A stretch of DNA of 64,000 nucleotides from Colias croceus. Its lineage: Eukaryota > Arthropoda > Insecta > Lepidoptera > Pieridae. Positions 49,501-61,765 of this stretch are shown in pieces (the stretch's first letter is position 1; each line of letters starts with the position of its first letter). The stretch spans positions 4,789,001-4,853,000 of the forward strand of contig NC_059552.1 of NCBI RefSeq assembly GCF_905220415.1, given 5' to 3'. Below the pieces are notes generated by a model, which saw only the letters and a program-made list of their open reading frames with translations, was not told the origin of the DNA and searched no databases. The translations under genes and the position numbers were made by a program.

Positions 49501-50766
49501 TTGTGATCGCAGCGGCTTTTTTTATTTTCGAAGCAGACGGCATTTTCGAAGATTTTTTAGACAAAATCCTAAAAATTATTCATTTTCCAAAGAAGACAAA
49601 TAATTTGACAACCAATTTGATAGTTGTCAAATAACATTGCCATATGAAAATCTTTTATTTCTTAATTATAAATATGCCATCAGATTCTGGTAGACCTATA
49701 GTAATTAATAATATCAAATCTTTTTTATTTCTTACTTTTCCGTTTTTGAAGTCGGTTGTTTTTAACGCAGTTATTTTTATTTAATACTTTTTAGTGTATT
49801 TTTCAACACGAATCAAACGAGCCCAAACTCGATAAAGTTGAGTCAATATATTACTGAGTTCCTATGGCCACCTTCCGATTCCATCATCAGATCAGCTCCA
49901 TGTCATGATAATGTTTCATCGCTATCCAATTTACATTCGTACACAAAATTTCAGCTCAATCGGTTACCGGGAAGTGAATCAAAGTTACTTGCTACATTGA
50001 AATTAAGTCATCGAGTACAGACAAAAATGCTCATAAAATAAAAACTACTAGGCCTAGCCGAATAAAATTTTTATGGGACCAATTCGACACCATCCCGCAT
50101 CGAACAAAAAAAGAATCACGTAAATCGGTTCAGAAACCTCGGAGTAATCGGTGTACATACATAAAAAAAAAAAAATATATATACCGGCCGAATTGATAAC
50201 CTCCTCCTTTTTTTTGAAGTCGGTTAAAAACTGGCATTTAGCTTCCGTGACAAACATCAAAAACGTTGGTACTTTTTTTCAGAAAATTTCAATTATAGTC
50301 ACGGACTCAATTAACGCATAACACTGCATATTTCATAAGAGCCTCACATTCGTTACTAAGTGCCTTAAACCTTTACACATGAATTATGTGTGTCAATATG
50401 CTATTTCTTATTCAACAGCTATTGCTACATGCTTATTGCTTGTATTTGTGATTACAATTCGACAATCTCTTTGGAGGTCGATAACCTTGTGCATCTTTTG
50501 ATATTTTGGTTAAATGTTTACGATTACGTATATTCGATAAGCAGGAATGCAAATTTGAAAAATGATTTTTAATTATATATTTTATGTTTTTATGTTTCTA
50601 AGATGGTATTTTTTGTAGAAAATAAGGTAGGTATCAATCATAAAAGTAAAGGATCGGAAATGGTGTTGTAAGACTTACCGACATCGTGGGGTAAATGCGG
50701 TTGGTTGCTCAACCAGTCCTTTAAGGAAACTAACTCTTGATTCCATTCTACCTCTTGATCTGGCAT
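43570..50766 (-). CDS. CRAL-TRIO domain protein C, 293 aa
   Basis: Six coding exons read on the minus strand: 50766-50679, 46710-46551, 46274-46019, 44872-44762, 44239-44103 and 43699-43570, with GT-AG borders and phases 1-2-0-0-2, the same as genes A and B. The N segment holds KDWLSNQPHLPHDV and VLLRRFYISCGQKLERAKRT; exon 4 gives IPVRLKQVHVINAPAYIGRI and CKPFLKSEV; the closing motif LFPFEYGG is at 224-231. The C terminus ends PTSFRSLALD, like A (PSFRSLAID) and B (SFRALSID). The ATG is 4 nt behind the acceptor at 50771-50772, so a leader exon must lie at higher coordinates. Intron 1 (3.97 kb) carries a large nested fold-back element. It should be a cytosolic hydrophobic-ligand carrier like A and B; no signal peptide is seen. 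Its ligand cannot be stated. Confidence 0.93.
48588..48630. repeat. Perfect 15-bp hairpin
   Basis: CTAAATATCAACCAC and GTGGTTGATATTTAG enclose 13 bases. It lies immediately left of the element at 48637-49780, in intron 1 of gene C. Confidence 0.85.
48637..49780. mobile_element. 1.14-kb element with an 82-bp perfect inverted repeat (about 110 bp in total)
   Basis: The outer arms 48637-48718 and 49699-49780 are identical inverted copies over 82 bp; they contain GCGTTAAAAACAACCGACTT, 'caaaaacggaaaagtaag' and TTTGATATTATTAATTACTA. The pairing continues inward for about 27 bp (accagaatctgatggca at 48850-48869 with its partner at 49675-49698) after skipping a 124-bp insertion in the left arm. No transposase frame is visible. 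It lies in intron 1 of gene C. The identity of the arms suggests recent origin or gene conversion. Confidence 0.9.
48719..48842. mobile_element. 124-bp fold-back element inserted at TA in the left arm of 48637-49780
   Basis: The unit starts CATATTATTTTTATGTGCTA then TTTACTAAAAAGGTTTGA and ends with its complement; arms of about 46 bp differ by one base. It is flanked by TA at 48717-48718 and 48843-48844. Removing it with one TA restores the sequence ACTATAGG found in the intact right arm, proving a TA target duplication as for Tc1/mariner-type elements. Confidence 0.93.
49790..50230 (-). repeat. Decayed lepidopteran interspersed repeat
   Basis: This stretch contains 'aaatttcagctcaatcggtt', 'aatcacgtaaatcggttcag', 'aaacctcggagtaatcggtg', an A-run and 'cctcctccttttttttgaag' followed by 'tcggtt'. 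These words mark a widespread lepidopteran repeat ending 'aaccgacttcaaaaaaagga'. It lies between the element at 48637-49780 and exon 1 of gene C. Confidence 0.65.
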
Positions 50767-50774
50767 GGCTCTGA

Positions 50775-53700
50775 AAACATAACAATCGTTAGAAGGAAGA
50801 AATTTTTTTTGTGAAGTTTAACAAATAGAGTGTTTTTGCGAGTTGTCTAAACTCTACGTGATCTACGTCTGAAGCTTTCGAATTTCATAATATAAAGGGA
50901 AACATATTGTATTTGATTTATGCTTCGAAGTATATAATATGGAAGAGTAAAATATTAAATAAAATATAAATGTATCCCTTTCTTTTCCAATTTAATCATA
51001 TTTATAACTATAGAGAATAGAAATACTTATTATCGTTTATATTGCATTTCAAATGTAGGTAACTACGTTTGTTGGTTCTATTCCCACTTCAAATTCCCTT
51101 TTTTTTAAGTTGGTAAAACATTTTATAACATAGTTTTTTATTGCATTTTAAGGTCATACTATGTCAGACGGTACCTAACTACCTATATATTTTTATGTTT
51201 TCCTTTAACTGTAAGAACACTAAGAACAATTATTGTTCTTTAGTGTTCATAATAATGTACATAGATTCTATGAAACACACATTTTTGACTCCGAGAATAT
51301 AATATTCTAATGATAATATAAATTATAATGTTACATACCTACCTATTTAAAATAAATATGGCCTTACCAGACTATGAAGCGGATGTTAAGTTTAAATTAT
51401 TAGTGGCGTGTAAGTGTATTGTATTGGACTAATACCACTTTTTTATTATAAAGTAAATATATTGTTTATTTCATTCCTATCGTTTTATTTGTGTAGTAAG
51501 TATAATTTGTGTTTTATTGCTTATTGTAGTGAATTGGAATTACATTTTAAGATCCTCATATTCTAGGTACCTACTTATTACAAGACAGATTTTGCGCTAT
51601 AAAGCGATTAATTTAAGACAACCTTTAATAAGGAAAAAACGACAAAAAAAATAAGAAAGAAGTTTATACGATTCACGAATAAACGACACATTATTACATA
51701 AATTAATTAATTATATAGGTAAATGATGCCTGAAATGACTTGGGGCCAGGCCGTTTATTGAAAAGATTTTTATAGGTTAGGCTTTTATACAGGGTGTCCC
51801 ACTGTTGGTATACTAAAGCTCAAAATACTTATAAAATTCCAGTGTTTTTTTCAAATAGATGAATTCTTAAAACTCTATGTGTTTATCGTTCACTGTTCAC
51901 CCATAACAAGCAACCCGCTTTGCTACCAGCACGTGACCTATCGTATAAGATTATTTTTTCATAGACAAATTGCTCACATTAGCGAAGCGGTATATGCCGG
52001 CTGCGCGAAACTAGAGAAGAAAACATGGATTTTCAGGAAAAATTCAGCAAAAATTGTTTGATGTAATTTGGTTGTTTAAGTATTTTTTACGTGATCACTG
52101 TATGCAAAACTACAAGTTCCTTCACGCTTAGTATACCAATAGTGGGACACCCTGTATTTAGCGCAATATACCTATACCTATATACCTTCTATATACAAAC
52201 TTTTTCTTATATATAGCGCAAGTTGCCTTTATTTCTCCAATAAGTAACTGATCACGTATTGCGATATAGACTGGCTGTTAGAAATACGTGAACGCAATTT
52301 AAATACAATTGTACTATTAGGTAATTAGGTTCTATAGGTCTTTGTAAATCTTTTCGTGCTAACGAGTCTCTTTGCTCACATTCTCTGGTTAAAATATTTT
52401 AAACAGTTCAAATGATCTCAATACGACCTCATATTGAAGAGTGAAAGTTCGAAAGTTGGGGCCGCTTTTTAACACTGTAGGTAGTTACGTACCAAAAAGA
52501 TGACCTGTAAATTTGTTTTTGATCGTGTTGTTTTGTATACCTGTTTGCTTTTACCTAGTTCTCAGCCAATTAAATTATAGTAGCATGTTAATTTTTTGCT
52601 CACTAGGTTAGTGTGAAAACCCATCAAACTCTTCAATAATAGAGTTCAAGAAATTTTTTTATGCTTATGGACATCCTAACTAGAACTAAGTAGAAATGAA
52701 TTCATATTTTTAAACATATAATAAAATAATAAATATAATATAATTGTAATAAATACAATTTGTATATATATGTAGGTATGTATTTGGGATGTGTAGAAGT
52801 TTCCAAAATTCTATGTGCTCTACCTTTACATGACAATGCGTATTGAAAGTAAAAATTGGGTACCTAAGTACTACCTAGGTACATAATATGTTCCATAAAA
52901 AATAATTTTAACTCAGAAAATATTATACTACTTCAGCTGCGGTTATTAATTTTAATAGACAAGTAAGGAATTAATATAGAGGGTTTAGTAGAGTTTCATA
53001 TGGATCCTCTCTACGTGCTTTATAAGTTTTCTCTTTTAAGTTTTCTTATTACAGCCATTTAATGGGCACTTATTATGTATTACGATATTCTAATAATAAT
53101 CTATACGCAATAGTCGTTTATCTATAACCTTTTACAAGAAACATTTTACAGTCTCGACACATAATTATAAATGGTAATACATCATAATTTTATGTTATGG
53201 TCTAAAACAGTCTAAAACAATAAAGAAGAAAAACGTGTAACATGACTAAGTAATAATATCATGTAGTATTCAGGGTTAATAGGTAATATTTTGCGTACAA
53301 AAACACATAACAATACTTCTGTCACGCTTTTTATACTTATTGTTATTCATATCTCGTACATATTCGTACGTAAGGATTTAAAGATTATTTATGTAACTAC
53401 AGTATGATGCAAATGCCAGTTCAAGTCAAGGAAAATATCGTACATACAACAAATACATTGTTATGGTTTTCTTTTATTAAACTATTTTACATCACAATGA
53501 AAACTTTAAAATTATAGGTACTTATACCCAGTAAGTAGAATGGTAATGTCACAGTCTACTAAAAATAATATTTATACTGTGGTAATACAGTGTAGGTACC
53601 TAATTGTAGGTACCTACCTACACACTAAACCCCGGGATCATTGCCCACTGAAATATACAAAACGTGTTATTAAAACCTCTATCGTGTGTTCGAAAACATT

Positions 53701-56700
53701 TTTTATTACTTACATTTTTATTTTCTTTTAAGATTGGTACTATAACAGATACCTATATAGTATATTATGTATATTCCAATCAGTACGGAAATCTTTATTT
53801 ACCAAAAAATTTAAACATTACTGATTACATCAAATACGGGAGATTCAAACTAGGCTGTTGCCCGTACATCAGAAACGGCCAACGGTGTACAGGTTTCTAT
53901 CTATTAGGAACAGAAAAATAGAGCCGTAGGTACTTTACAAACCGGTAGTTTATAAATTTTTACGATGACTTGATTTTAAATAGATGCAAAAGATTTAGAA
54001 AATGTAGTTTTGTTCAAGTTTTCAGTTAGTTAATACACTAAAAAGCATATTGTTATTACCTAGATCTTTTAAATTTGATTTTGGTGTTTGGATTTAAACA
54101 TTCACAATGTTACAAAATTTAATATCTTTGCTTAATAAACAAACAATGATTATTCAATACTTTATTGTATTATTTGTATTTCATCAGCTTAAAGTACCTA
54201 GGTACATATAGTCTAAAGTAGTAAAACAAAAACCCATCTTCAACAAATAAACAATACTTTAATACTTTGATCTAATTTTGTATTAAGAAAACTAATAACT
54301 AAGACTGAAGAAATTTTATAATTATAAGGTTATTATTGAAATAATAGAAATTCATTCGGATGGCCACGCACAATTATCACGCATCACTTAACATTGTCTA
54401 TAGAAGGAAATAATTGTCGTCAAACTGATGCACTTTTCCACTTCTAGAAATGGGCAATTGCAATGGGCCGACAAATTCCTATGTATAACTATTTATATAT
54501 TAAACTATTTCATTAGGTACACGTTTTTAATTATAGCCATTTCGCGTACCGTAGCCCGCTGCCCGAATACGAGAATCGAGTCAAGGCGAGCTTGGTCATG
54601 GTGTGTAATAATTAAAGGTTTGTAATTTTTTTTTAATATGCATTCAAGTTTACTGATGTTGAGTCTATGAATAAGTGTAGATAGCCTTTGCTCTCGTTAA
54701 GTTATCATTTAACACAAAAAATTAAACACGCGAAAAAAAATATTGCAGGCTTGTTGAGCCCACGCTATGCAATACACGAAATTTTAATAATTTAATAATT
54801 TGTAGACTTGTAAAATAAATCGTGAAATATGTACCTTTATGACGAAAAACCTTATAAACCCTGTAACTAGTTGTATTTTTACAGTTAAATGCGCATCTCT
54901 ACCAGGAAGAATGGACAAGAAACATTGAATCTATAGGTACATATTTATAATTTTGCCTTTTTTAATTCAGGCTAAAAATGTGTGTAGGTTTAAGTTAAGG
55001 TTAGAAAAAGTCAATTTTTAATTGACCTGCAACTTAGTAGTTTTTTGATGTATTTAAGTACGTCAAAAGATGAGCAGAAATATCTTTTTTATTACGTGGT
55101 TTAGTTAAAAACATCCGCTAGAGGTGTGATTGTGCTGCAGCTGACTAATCCATTATTTTGTTACTACGGATGCGGAGACATAAACGTTGATTCCGAAAAG
55201 GTTCCTAGAATTAAATACTAATTTTGACGCTCTTTGACCATAGTTATATATAGATATTACATATTATTGATAGCTATGCTAATTTGATAGCTAAATTTGT
55301 AACAAACTTATTCGTTTACAATAAAAGTACCTATACCAAACTTTCACTAAACAGTAAACACTTCAAAATTCACGTAGGTAGTAATTATATAAAGCAAAAA
55401 CTTAAAACGGACCGGAAGTGAGGCAATCTCTAATAGAAAAACAACATTTGTCATTAAAATGTTTTAAATATTCACATTTCGTTATTATTCTCAGCATGAA
55501 TCATTGGTCGTTAATAAATAATTAACTAATTGATTTAGATATATTAAGTTTTGAAACTAGGTGAGTAACTAGGTACCTATTTTTTTTTTCTTTTTCTATA
55601 TAAATTAATGATAATGTATGCAAGGGAATCCAATGCATGATTGATTAATTATTAGCATTGTCATTTCACGTACGAATAAAATAACGAGTACAAAATTAGT
55701 ATTCTGTTGACCCTAGTTTAGTTATATGTAATTTTTAATTCATGACCCAAGGCACCACAATATTCATATCACGAGTCCCGTTATTTCGTTATCAACCGAA
55801 TATCATATTATGTTGTGTAAACACTGATACGCATTTTAAATTTCAAAATTAATTACTAGCCTCCTTTACGGATGTTGCGTATTGTACCTAGGTACGTCTT
55901 GTATTTTTTTTTATATTTTACTGCCACGATGAGGATAATCCATATGACCCGTCCTAATTTAAATATTTTAATGTACTTTCTGAGTTACAAAGCAACCACT
56001 TTATTTAGTGTTTCTTTTATTCGCTTTTATGGTTGTGGCAATATTTTATTAAGTATAAGCAATTAATACTCATTTTAAACAGTTTTTAAATAATATCATC
56101 AGGTTCCATAAATTTAAAATGGAAGAAAATTATAATACGGGAGTTGTGACAATATATAAATGGACATATTATTACGGTCATATAGCTTCGTTTTTTTTTT
56201 ATTTTACTACAGATTGGCCTGATATTGGGTCTAGCTACCCACTTACGTACTTTGTCAACATAGAATTTGGTAATTTAATAAAAATTTCAATAATAATGTG
56301 TGAATAAATAAGCGACAAAACCTTAAATACGTAGAACATTTTTTTTCTATACTTACGGTTTTTTAGTAAGCGCACTTTAATAAAGTATTGAAAATAATTA
56401 GATTTATTTATCTGTGATTTCCGATCACTACTTCCTTTTTTTGGAAATGCGCGCGCAATTGGCCGTTAGCGCGTATAAACTGATCAACAATCAACATCAA
56501 CATACAGTCAACGACTTGTTGGAAGTGGAACTGTATTCTTTAATCTATAGACTCATTCGAATTCACTGCATATAGCGAGCATGCGGTCTTTATATGAGGA
56601 TGTTGTATTGACAATTACTACTTTTTAATATTATTGTTAGTACAAGTAGGTACCTACTATGTAGTAGGTACAGTGGTTGTGAACGCGTGAGCGTTGAAAG

Positions 56701-57700
56701 TAGAAACTGGGTTCGATTCCAGATTGAAGCAAACATAAGTCTTGGCCAGGATAAAACTCAGATCATCTACGTGTATATTCAATGAAACAGCTGTAATGAT
56801 AGGCATCTGCCCCACAAGGGCCAAACTTATTCAATGAAAAATTTCTCCAAATAACAAAATATAAGATTCGCAATTGAAATTTATTTTATACACTTTTTCC
56901 ATCAAAAGCTAAATTACTTAAATTTTTGTTATCATAGTTACCTATTTTATGGATGTTTACGTTTAGCGTATCAGTTACACTTCCTATAATGTGTAAAGAA
57001 AACAAGAGTGTTCACTTCTAAAGTTCTAATATTAGTTCTAATATTAATTCTATCATTTTTTGTTATGCAATTAGGTATAGGTAGCTACTATAATTATGTA
57101 GCCGGCTGCGTCTTTCCGAAAGTTATTCAGTTTTGCGCAATTAATATTAAAAATCCTGGATTTGGATACATTTAAAAGAGCGCTAAATAAAATTCGACTA
57201 ATAAAATTTTGCTGTCCGAAATAGTAACAGAAATTATTTTTTACAAACATTCAGTTTGTGTATTAATAAACTCCCAGGCCCCAGCCTTAGCTCCCAGCAT
57301 ACAGACACATAGGCCGAGATTCATAGATCGCACCACAGAGCAAGTATCGCACTTTAACTTTACTTTGATGCAAAGAGTAAACTTTGATGGAAAGATCTAC
57401 TTTCACCCAAAAATAGATTTCTATAGGTATAGACTGCGAAAAGTGACATTGTTACTTAGAGCGTAGAGGTGCCATCGTCCATACGTCACAACGTGCAACG
57501 TGTCCGGCCCAGCCACGGCCCAGCGTAAACGGCCTAGTTTTATGGTCGATAAGATATTCGGCTCCTCGTACATTTTTTATGATAATTACTACATCTACCC
57601 AAATTATATTATTAAAATGTAGGTAGTAGGTCTATATGAAATCGTATTAGATGGCAACACTAGACCAATATGTGTCAATTACTGTGGTGTCAAATGTCAA
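50775..57700. other. Spacer between gene C and the neugrin-like gene
   Basis: Nearly 7 kb that should hold the leader exon and promoter of gene C, which I cannot place. Besides the element at 51789-52155 and tRNA-like words at 56690-56722, I see only scattered short open frames without domain signatures, for example at 53664-53921 and 56119-56307. Confidence 0.45.
51789..52155 (+). mobile_element. Fold-back element, ACAGGGTGTCCCACT family, copy 2
   Basis: The terminal inverted repeats ACAGGGTGTCCCACT-TTGGT then ATACTA are about 28 bp with one or two mismatches, flanked by TA. The interior translates over about 45 residues to a segment (YRIRLFFHRQIAHISEAVYA, then AKLEKKTWI) that is also recognisable in copy 1 at 10680-11006. 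No complete transposase is present; this may be the residue of a longer parent's coding region. Confidence 0.85.
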
Positions 57701-57718
57701 TAATATTTTTGACATTTG
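57691..57718. promoter_or_regulatory. Short palindrome in the upstream region of the neugrin-like gene
   Basis: CAAATGTCA and TGACATTTG face each other 111 bp upstream of the ATG at 57830, in a stretch that also repeats 'tgacatttgacaatttg'. The position suits a promoter-proximal binding site, but no known motif is claimed; 'tcaaatgt' words also occur within MITEs of this window. Confidence 0.25.
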
Positions 57719-57829
57719 ACAATTTGTATTTGTCGTAACCAAATATTGGAGAGAACAAAAAAAAATTAAGCCAAATATTTATATTTTATCAATTGCAACG
57801 GTTAAAGATACTATCACAAAAATTCAATT

Positions 57830-59205
57830 ATGTTTGCTCTACAAACGCGTCGAATATATCGTATATGTGATAAAATCATTGTCCGAGAAATAAGGCAAAG
57901 AAGGTTACCGGGACCGAATCCAGGATTAGATCAAAGATTAAGAGTATTTAGGAAAGATGGTATTAAAGTTGAAGATAATGATGCAGAAGAATTTATTGAA
58001 CAGTCCGAAAGTAGTTTTTATAATGTAAGTAAATATTTACTACATTCAATTTAGGTTATCTTTGAGATACCCATGCCATGTTGAGGCATTTGTTGATTGA
58101 ATTTTATTTATTAATTCATATTCAGGTTGGTGAAGCCTACAATGAACACTTAAACGAAACTTTGATTGGAAAACATGAACTACGTCACCATATCGTGAAG
58201 GAGAAATATTTTAAAGAGAACATGCCAAATCTATTGACTTGGAGTGAAAAGGAACAAATAAGACATCTAGCAACCACAATGCCTGATGAGTGGACACCAC
58301 AAAGAATAGCTGAGAGCTTTCCAGTCACTGAAGCTGTAGTAAAGGTCAGTTATTATTACAATAAATGTTGTAATTCCTGTTTCGATATACATACATTTAT
58401 TAACTGTATTGCTAAGCATGCATAGAATGTAATATAACTATATACTTAAGCCCTACGCTAAAATACATTGACTTTTTCATTTTATAAACTTCTAATAATA
58501 TTGCAGAAACTACTAAAATTCCCATGGAAGCCTGCTTCAGAACAGCGCATAGCTCGGCATGATGCGTCTGCTATGAGAAATTGGAGAGAATTAAAAGAAG
58601 GATCTCTAGATATACCTGAAAAATTAAGACAACACTTTCTAAAATTCTCTGAGAGATCTATCCCACCTCTTAATAAGTCATCTATCAAGATTGACTTAAC
58701 TCAAGAAGAAAAAATTGGAGAATTTGAAAGTATTATTAAAAAATGTGCTTCTCATGATGCCAATAGAAATGATAAAAATGAACATGAGAACCAGCAAATG
58801 GAAAGTGATACTGCCACTAAGAATCAAGAAACCCAGAACACAGATAAAAAACGATTAACACTAGATGAATTGGCCAATAAAATAAAAAATCGGTTAGAAC
58901 AAGGCCAGAATGTTGATATGCCTGATAAAATTATATTAGACTCTATTTCTCATGTCCCTGAACCAAAACCAGATGTTAAAAGGGATATAGAATTATTTAG
59001 CACATCTAATGAACAACAGGAGCTGACACAATTCAAGGCAGATGATAATAAATTAGAAGTAGTATCTGGTTCAAATTATCCTGAGAGGATAAGAATACCT
59101 AAAAAAGCATACAAAAAAGATGCCACCTACAAAGTAAATGATTGTTTCTATGATCATGACGGAAGATTTTTGTATAGAGTTATTGGTATAACAGGCAAGC
59201 AGTAA
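57830..59205 (+). CDS. Neugrin-like mitochondrial protein, 370 aa
   Basis: Three coding exons, 57830-58024, 58126-58344 and 58507-59205, separated by short phase-0 introns (101 and 162 bp). Residues 1-60 are Arg-rich and low in acid at the start (MFALQTRRIYRICDKIIVRE), suiting a mitochondrial targeting segment. Residues 102-147 carry the neugrin/Rrg9-type helical core: LTWSEKEQIRHLA, EWTPQRIAESFPVTEAVV and KLLKFPWKP. Human neugrin belongs to a mitochondrial RNA-granule module with RPUSD4, FASTKD2 and others that supports 16S rRNA and mitoribosome assembly; an equivalent role here is inferred. The C-terminal half (190-370) is Lys/Glu/Asp/Asn-rich and probably largely disordered, then ends with YPERIRIPKKAYKKDATYKV and a DHDGRFLYRV block. 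The protein is longer than the roughly 290-residue mammalian form. AATAAA lies at 59229, 24 nt after the stop. Confidence 0.85.
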
Positions 59206-59234
59206 CCAAATAGTAATGAGGGATAGTAAATAAA

Positions 59235-60125
59235 ACATTTATTTAAAAGCATTGATTTTTTTTTTTATAAAAATTATATGCATTTATTATACTTGTCCTT
59301 TATGATAAAATAATTAAAACAATTACATTCAAGTTCAATACTAAACATTCATATTATTGCATGTCTTTTAATGTAACTATAATAAGACGATTTCGCAAAT
59401 CTGACATTTAAATATTATAATATGTATATCCTTATTTTATATGCTATGTGAATGTCATTACAAAAATATATTTTTATAAACAAAATGTTTTGTACAGAAT
59501 AATACGAACATATGGCTTTAAGTAATCACATCTGACTAAAACAACAACTTAAATCAGGTATTTAAATTATTTCTGGATACAAAGTACAAACATTTCAGAT
59601 AAAGGTGTATACACATTACACACAGTGTTATAATAATATAAGATGAAGATGTAAAAATAAAATTGATACAAAAATTAAAACAAATATACTTACTATTATA
59701 ATTTTAAATATGCAGTCAATAAGAGGAATCAATAAATAGCATTCATTATTATAAATTCAAGACCATAATATAAACTACAATATCAGAAACTGTAACTTAG
59801 GCCATTATCAGATTATTAATTGTTCAAGTATTTCTATTATTGTTACTAGAATATTGATAAATTATTATATTATCGCATACATAAGACTCATTACATATTG
59901 TTATTATATAAACATTTAATTATTATCATCGATTATATACTCACAGTTCACACATCTATATTTGAATATTAATATTATATCAATATAAATAAGATGTTGA
60001 CACATACAATACTACGAACAATTGGCAATTGTAATATTTGAAACTTGTTTGACACTTATTTCAGCCATATTTGAGTTTATAATATGAAATGAATAAATAG
60101 ATTGTGACATCACCATAATATGGAA
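59235..60125. other. AT-rich spacer past the neugrin-like gene
   Basis: No exon or structured repeat that I can support was found here. Confidence 0.5.
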
Positions 60126-60130
60126 AATTA

Positions 60131-60300
60131 AGGGCTAGTGCGAAAGAGCAACTTTTGTCTCCGCAACTATTTTGTCTCTCCCATCAACTCTATAGGAAGT
60201 TGCGTCGCTACGTGCGCGCACTTTCTTACTGGCCCATAGAGTTGATGGGAGATACAAAATAGTTGCGGAGACAAAAGTTGCTCTTGCGCGCTAGCTCTAA
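60131..60300. mobile_element. 170-bp MITE with about 60-bp inverted repeats
   Basis: The arms contain AGAGCAACTTTTGTCTCCGC then AACTATTTTGT and TCTCCCATCAACTCTAT and are near-identical complements; a GC-rich centre (gtcgctacgtgcgcgcactt) separates them. TTAA occurs close to both ends (60127 and 60301 areas). No coding capacity. Confidence 0.9.
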
Positions 60301-60304
60301 CTTA

Positions 60305-61655
60305 AATTTCATTCTTGAAAGCAATTTTATTTATTACAAACCATTACCACATTCTAAGTCTACGACTATACAGTAAATAGCATAATATATACAGAAATTT
60401 CGATACACTCCATGATTACTTATCATTAGCACCCAATATAATACGAATCTACTAGATATGCCGAAATTAATCGAGGGTAAAAAGCTGGATTATTGCCAAT
60501 TTAAAGATAAAATATAATGTTTTAAGTATAACATTTTTTCACTTTACCGTGACATTTTCCGTTCATATTGTTGCAGACCTATTGATTCTATCGATGCAGT
60601 TTCGAGACCTGATTTTATTAAAATTGATTTGTAACAGTACAATTATTCAGTTAAAATATTATGCCCACAATTTACATCATAAAAGTTTCAAATAGTTATA
60701 AAATGCCTATTTTCTTAGGCTAGGTAACATTATTATCAAGGAAAATATTTGGGGCATGCAAATAGGCCATTAATGAATAAATCTAAATTACCGTACCATA
60801 GAAAAGTTGATCCCAAATAGTAATGAAATAGCATTTGCGACGATTGAAACATTGGACGGCACTTATGCTTTAAAATTAAATATTAAAATAATTAAACACC
60901 AAACATCTTTGATAATCTTTGTATGACAATTTGGACATTTGTTTAAGTCACTAGTAATTTCAATTAACCATGCCTATATAATAAAAAATATATTTAACCA
61001 CTTGTTTGTAGACGTTAATACATCTCAAACATGATGACTGTGACTCAATATTTGTTAAATTTCAAAAAGGAGATGTAAAATCCATTTTTAAAAATCCAAC
61101 ATCTTATTTCTATATTGCTTTGATTAAACTTGACATTTTTATATGTTGTTCGTCATCGCCATTGTTTTCTACATTTAAAAAGGACATACAATAAAACAGT
61201 CGAAAGCCAGCAAACGTGAAAACAAGCTGAAATAAGCTGTAGCAAAATAAATCCATAACCTTGCGATATTCCCGAATCTTTTTGACAGACTGAAGTTAGG
61301 TGCGAGTCGCTGGATAGCGTACTGCAGTCCGGCCATTATGTTTAGTTATTACTGTCATTCGCGTACTTTAAAAAACAAGATTCACAATCGCCTTTTGAAA
61401 GGTATTAAATGACCGTCAAAAATGTCTGAGCAACGTTTTATACAACATTGAAATTAACACCTTATTTCGTGACAATAATGTTCAAAGTCTCTTGTCACTC
61501 TTTAAGAAGTAGACGTGTATGCAGAGTTGCTTCAAACAATTTTGACTGTGATTGTGAGTCTTCTTGTTTTTTGTACCATTTACAACTCCACGAGATAAGC
61601 GGTAGCAAAATATCCATTTATACTTTGACCTGTCAATATGCGAATAACCGATCTA
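60305..61655. other. Spacer / 3' region before the minus-strand gene
   Basis: No supported exon. The minus strand has AATAAA at 61661-61656, 105 nt beyond the stop codon at 61766, which probably ends the transcript of the unrecognised gene to the right. Confidence 0.45.
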
Positions 61656-61765
61656 TTTATTTTTTTGACATATCAATGAACCGGTAATATTTACACTTTT
61701 GACGTGTCAATACGAGACGTGACGAAAAACCGGTCTTTATTGGTTTGCATGATTACAATAGGCCG

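Noticed and set aside
53664..53921. Plus-strand frame ending with a Cys-containing segment (CCPYIRNGQRC)
   Set aside because: No splice or promoter context, no family resemblance and ordinary length for AT-rich DNA; not supported as a gene.
56680..56725. tRNA-like B box (gggttcgattcca)
   Set aside because: No acceptor stem or anticodon arm can be folded around it; at most a decayed SINE head.
57209..57466. 85-codon frame upstream of the neugrin-like gene
   Set aside because: The region contains repeat-like words (ggccgagattcatagatc) and the translation shows no domain; likely decayed repeat.
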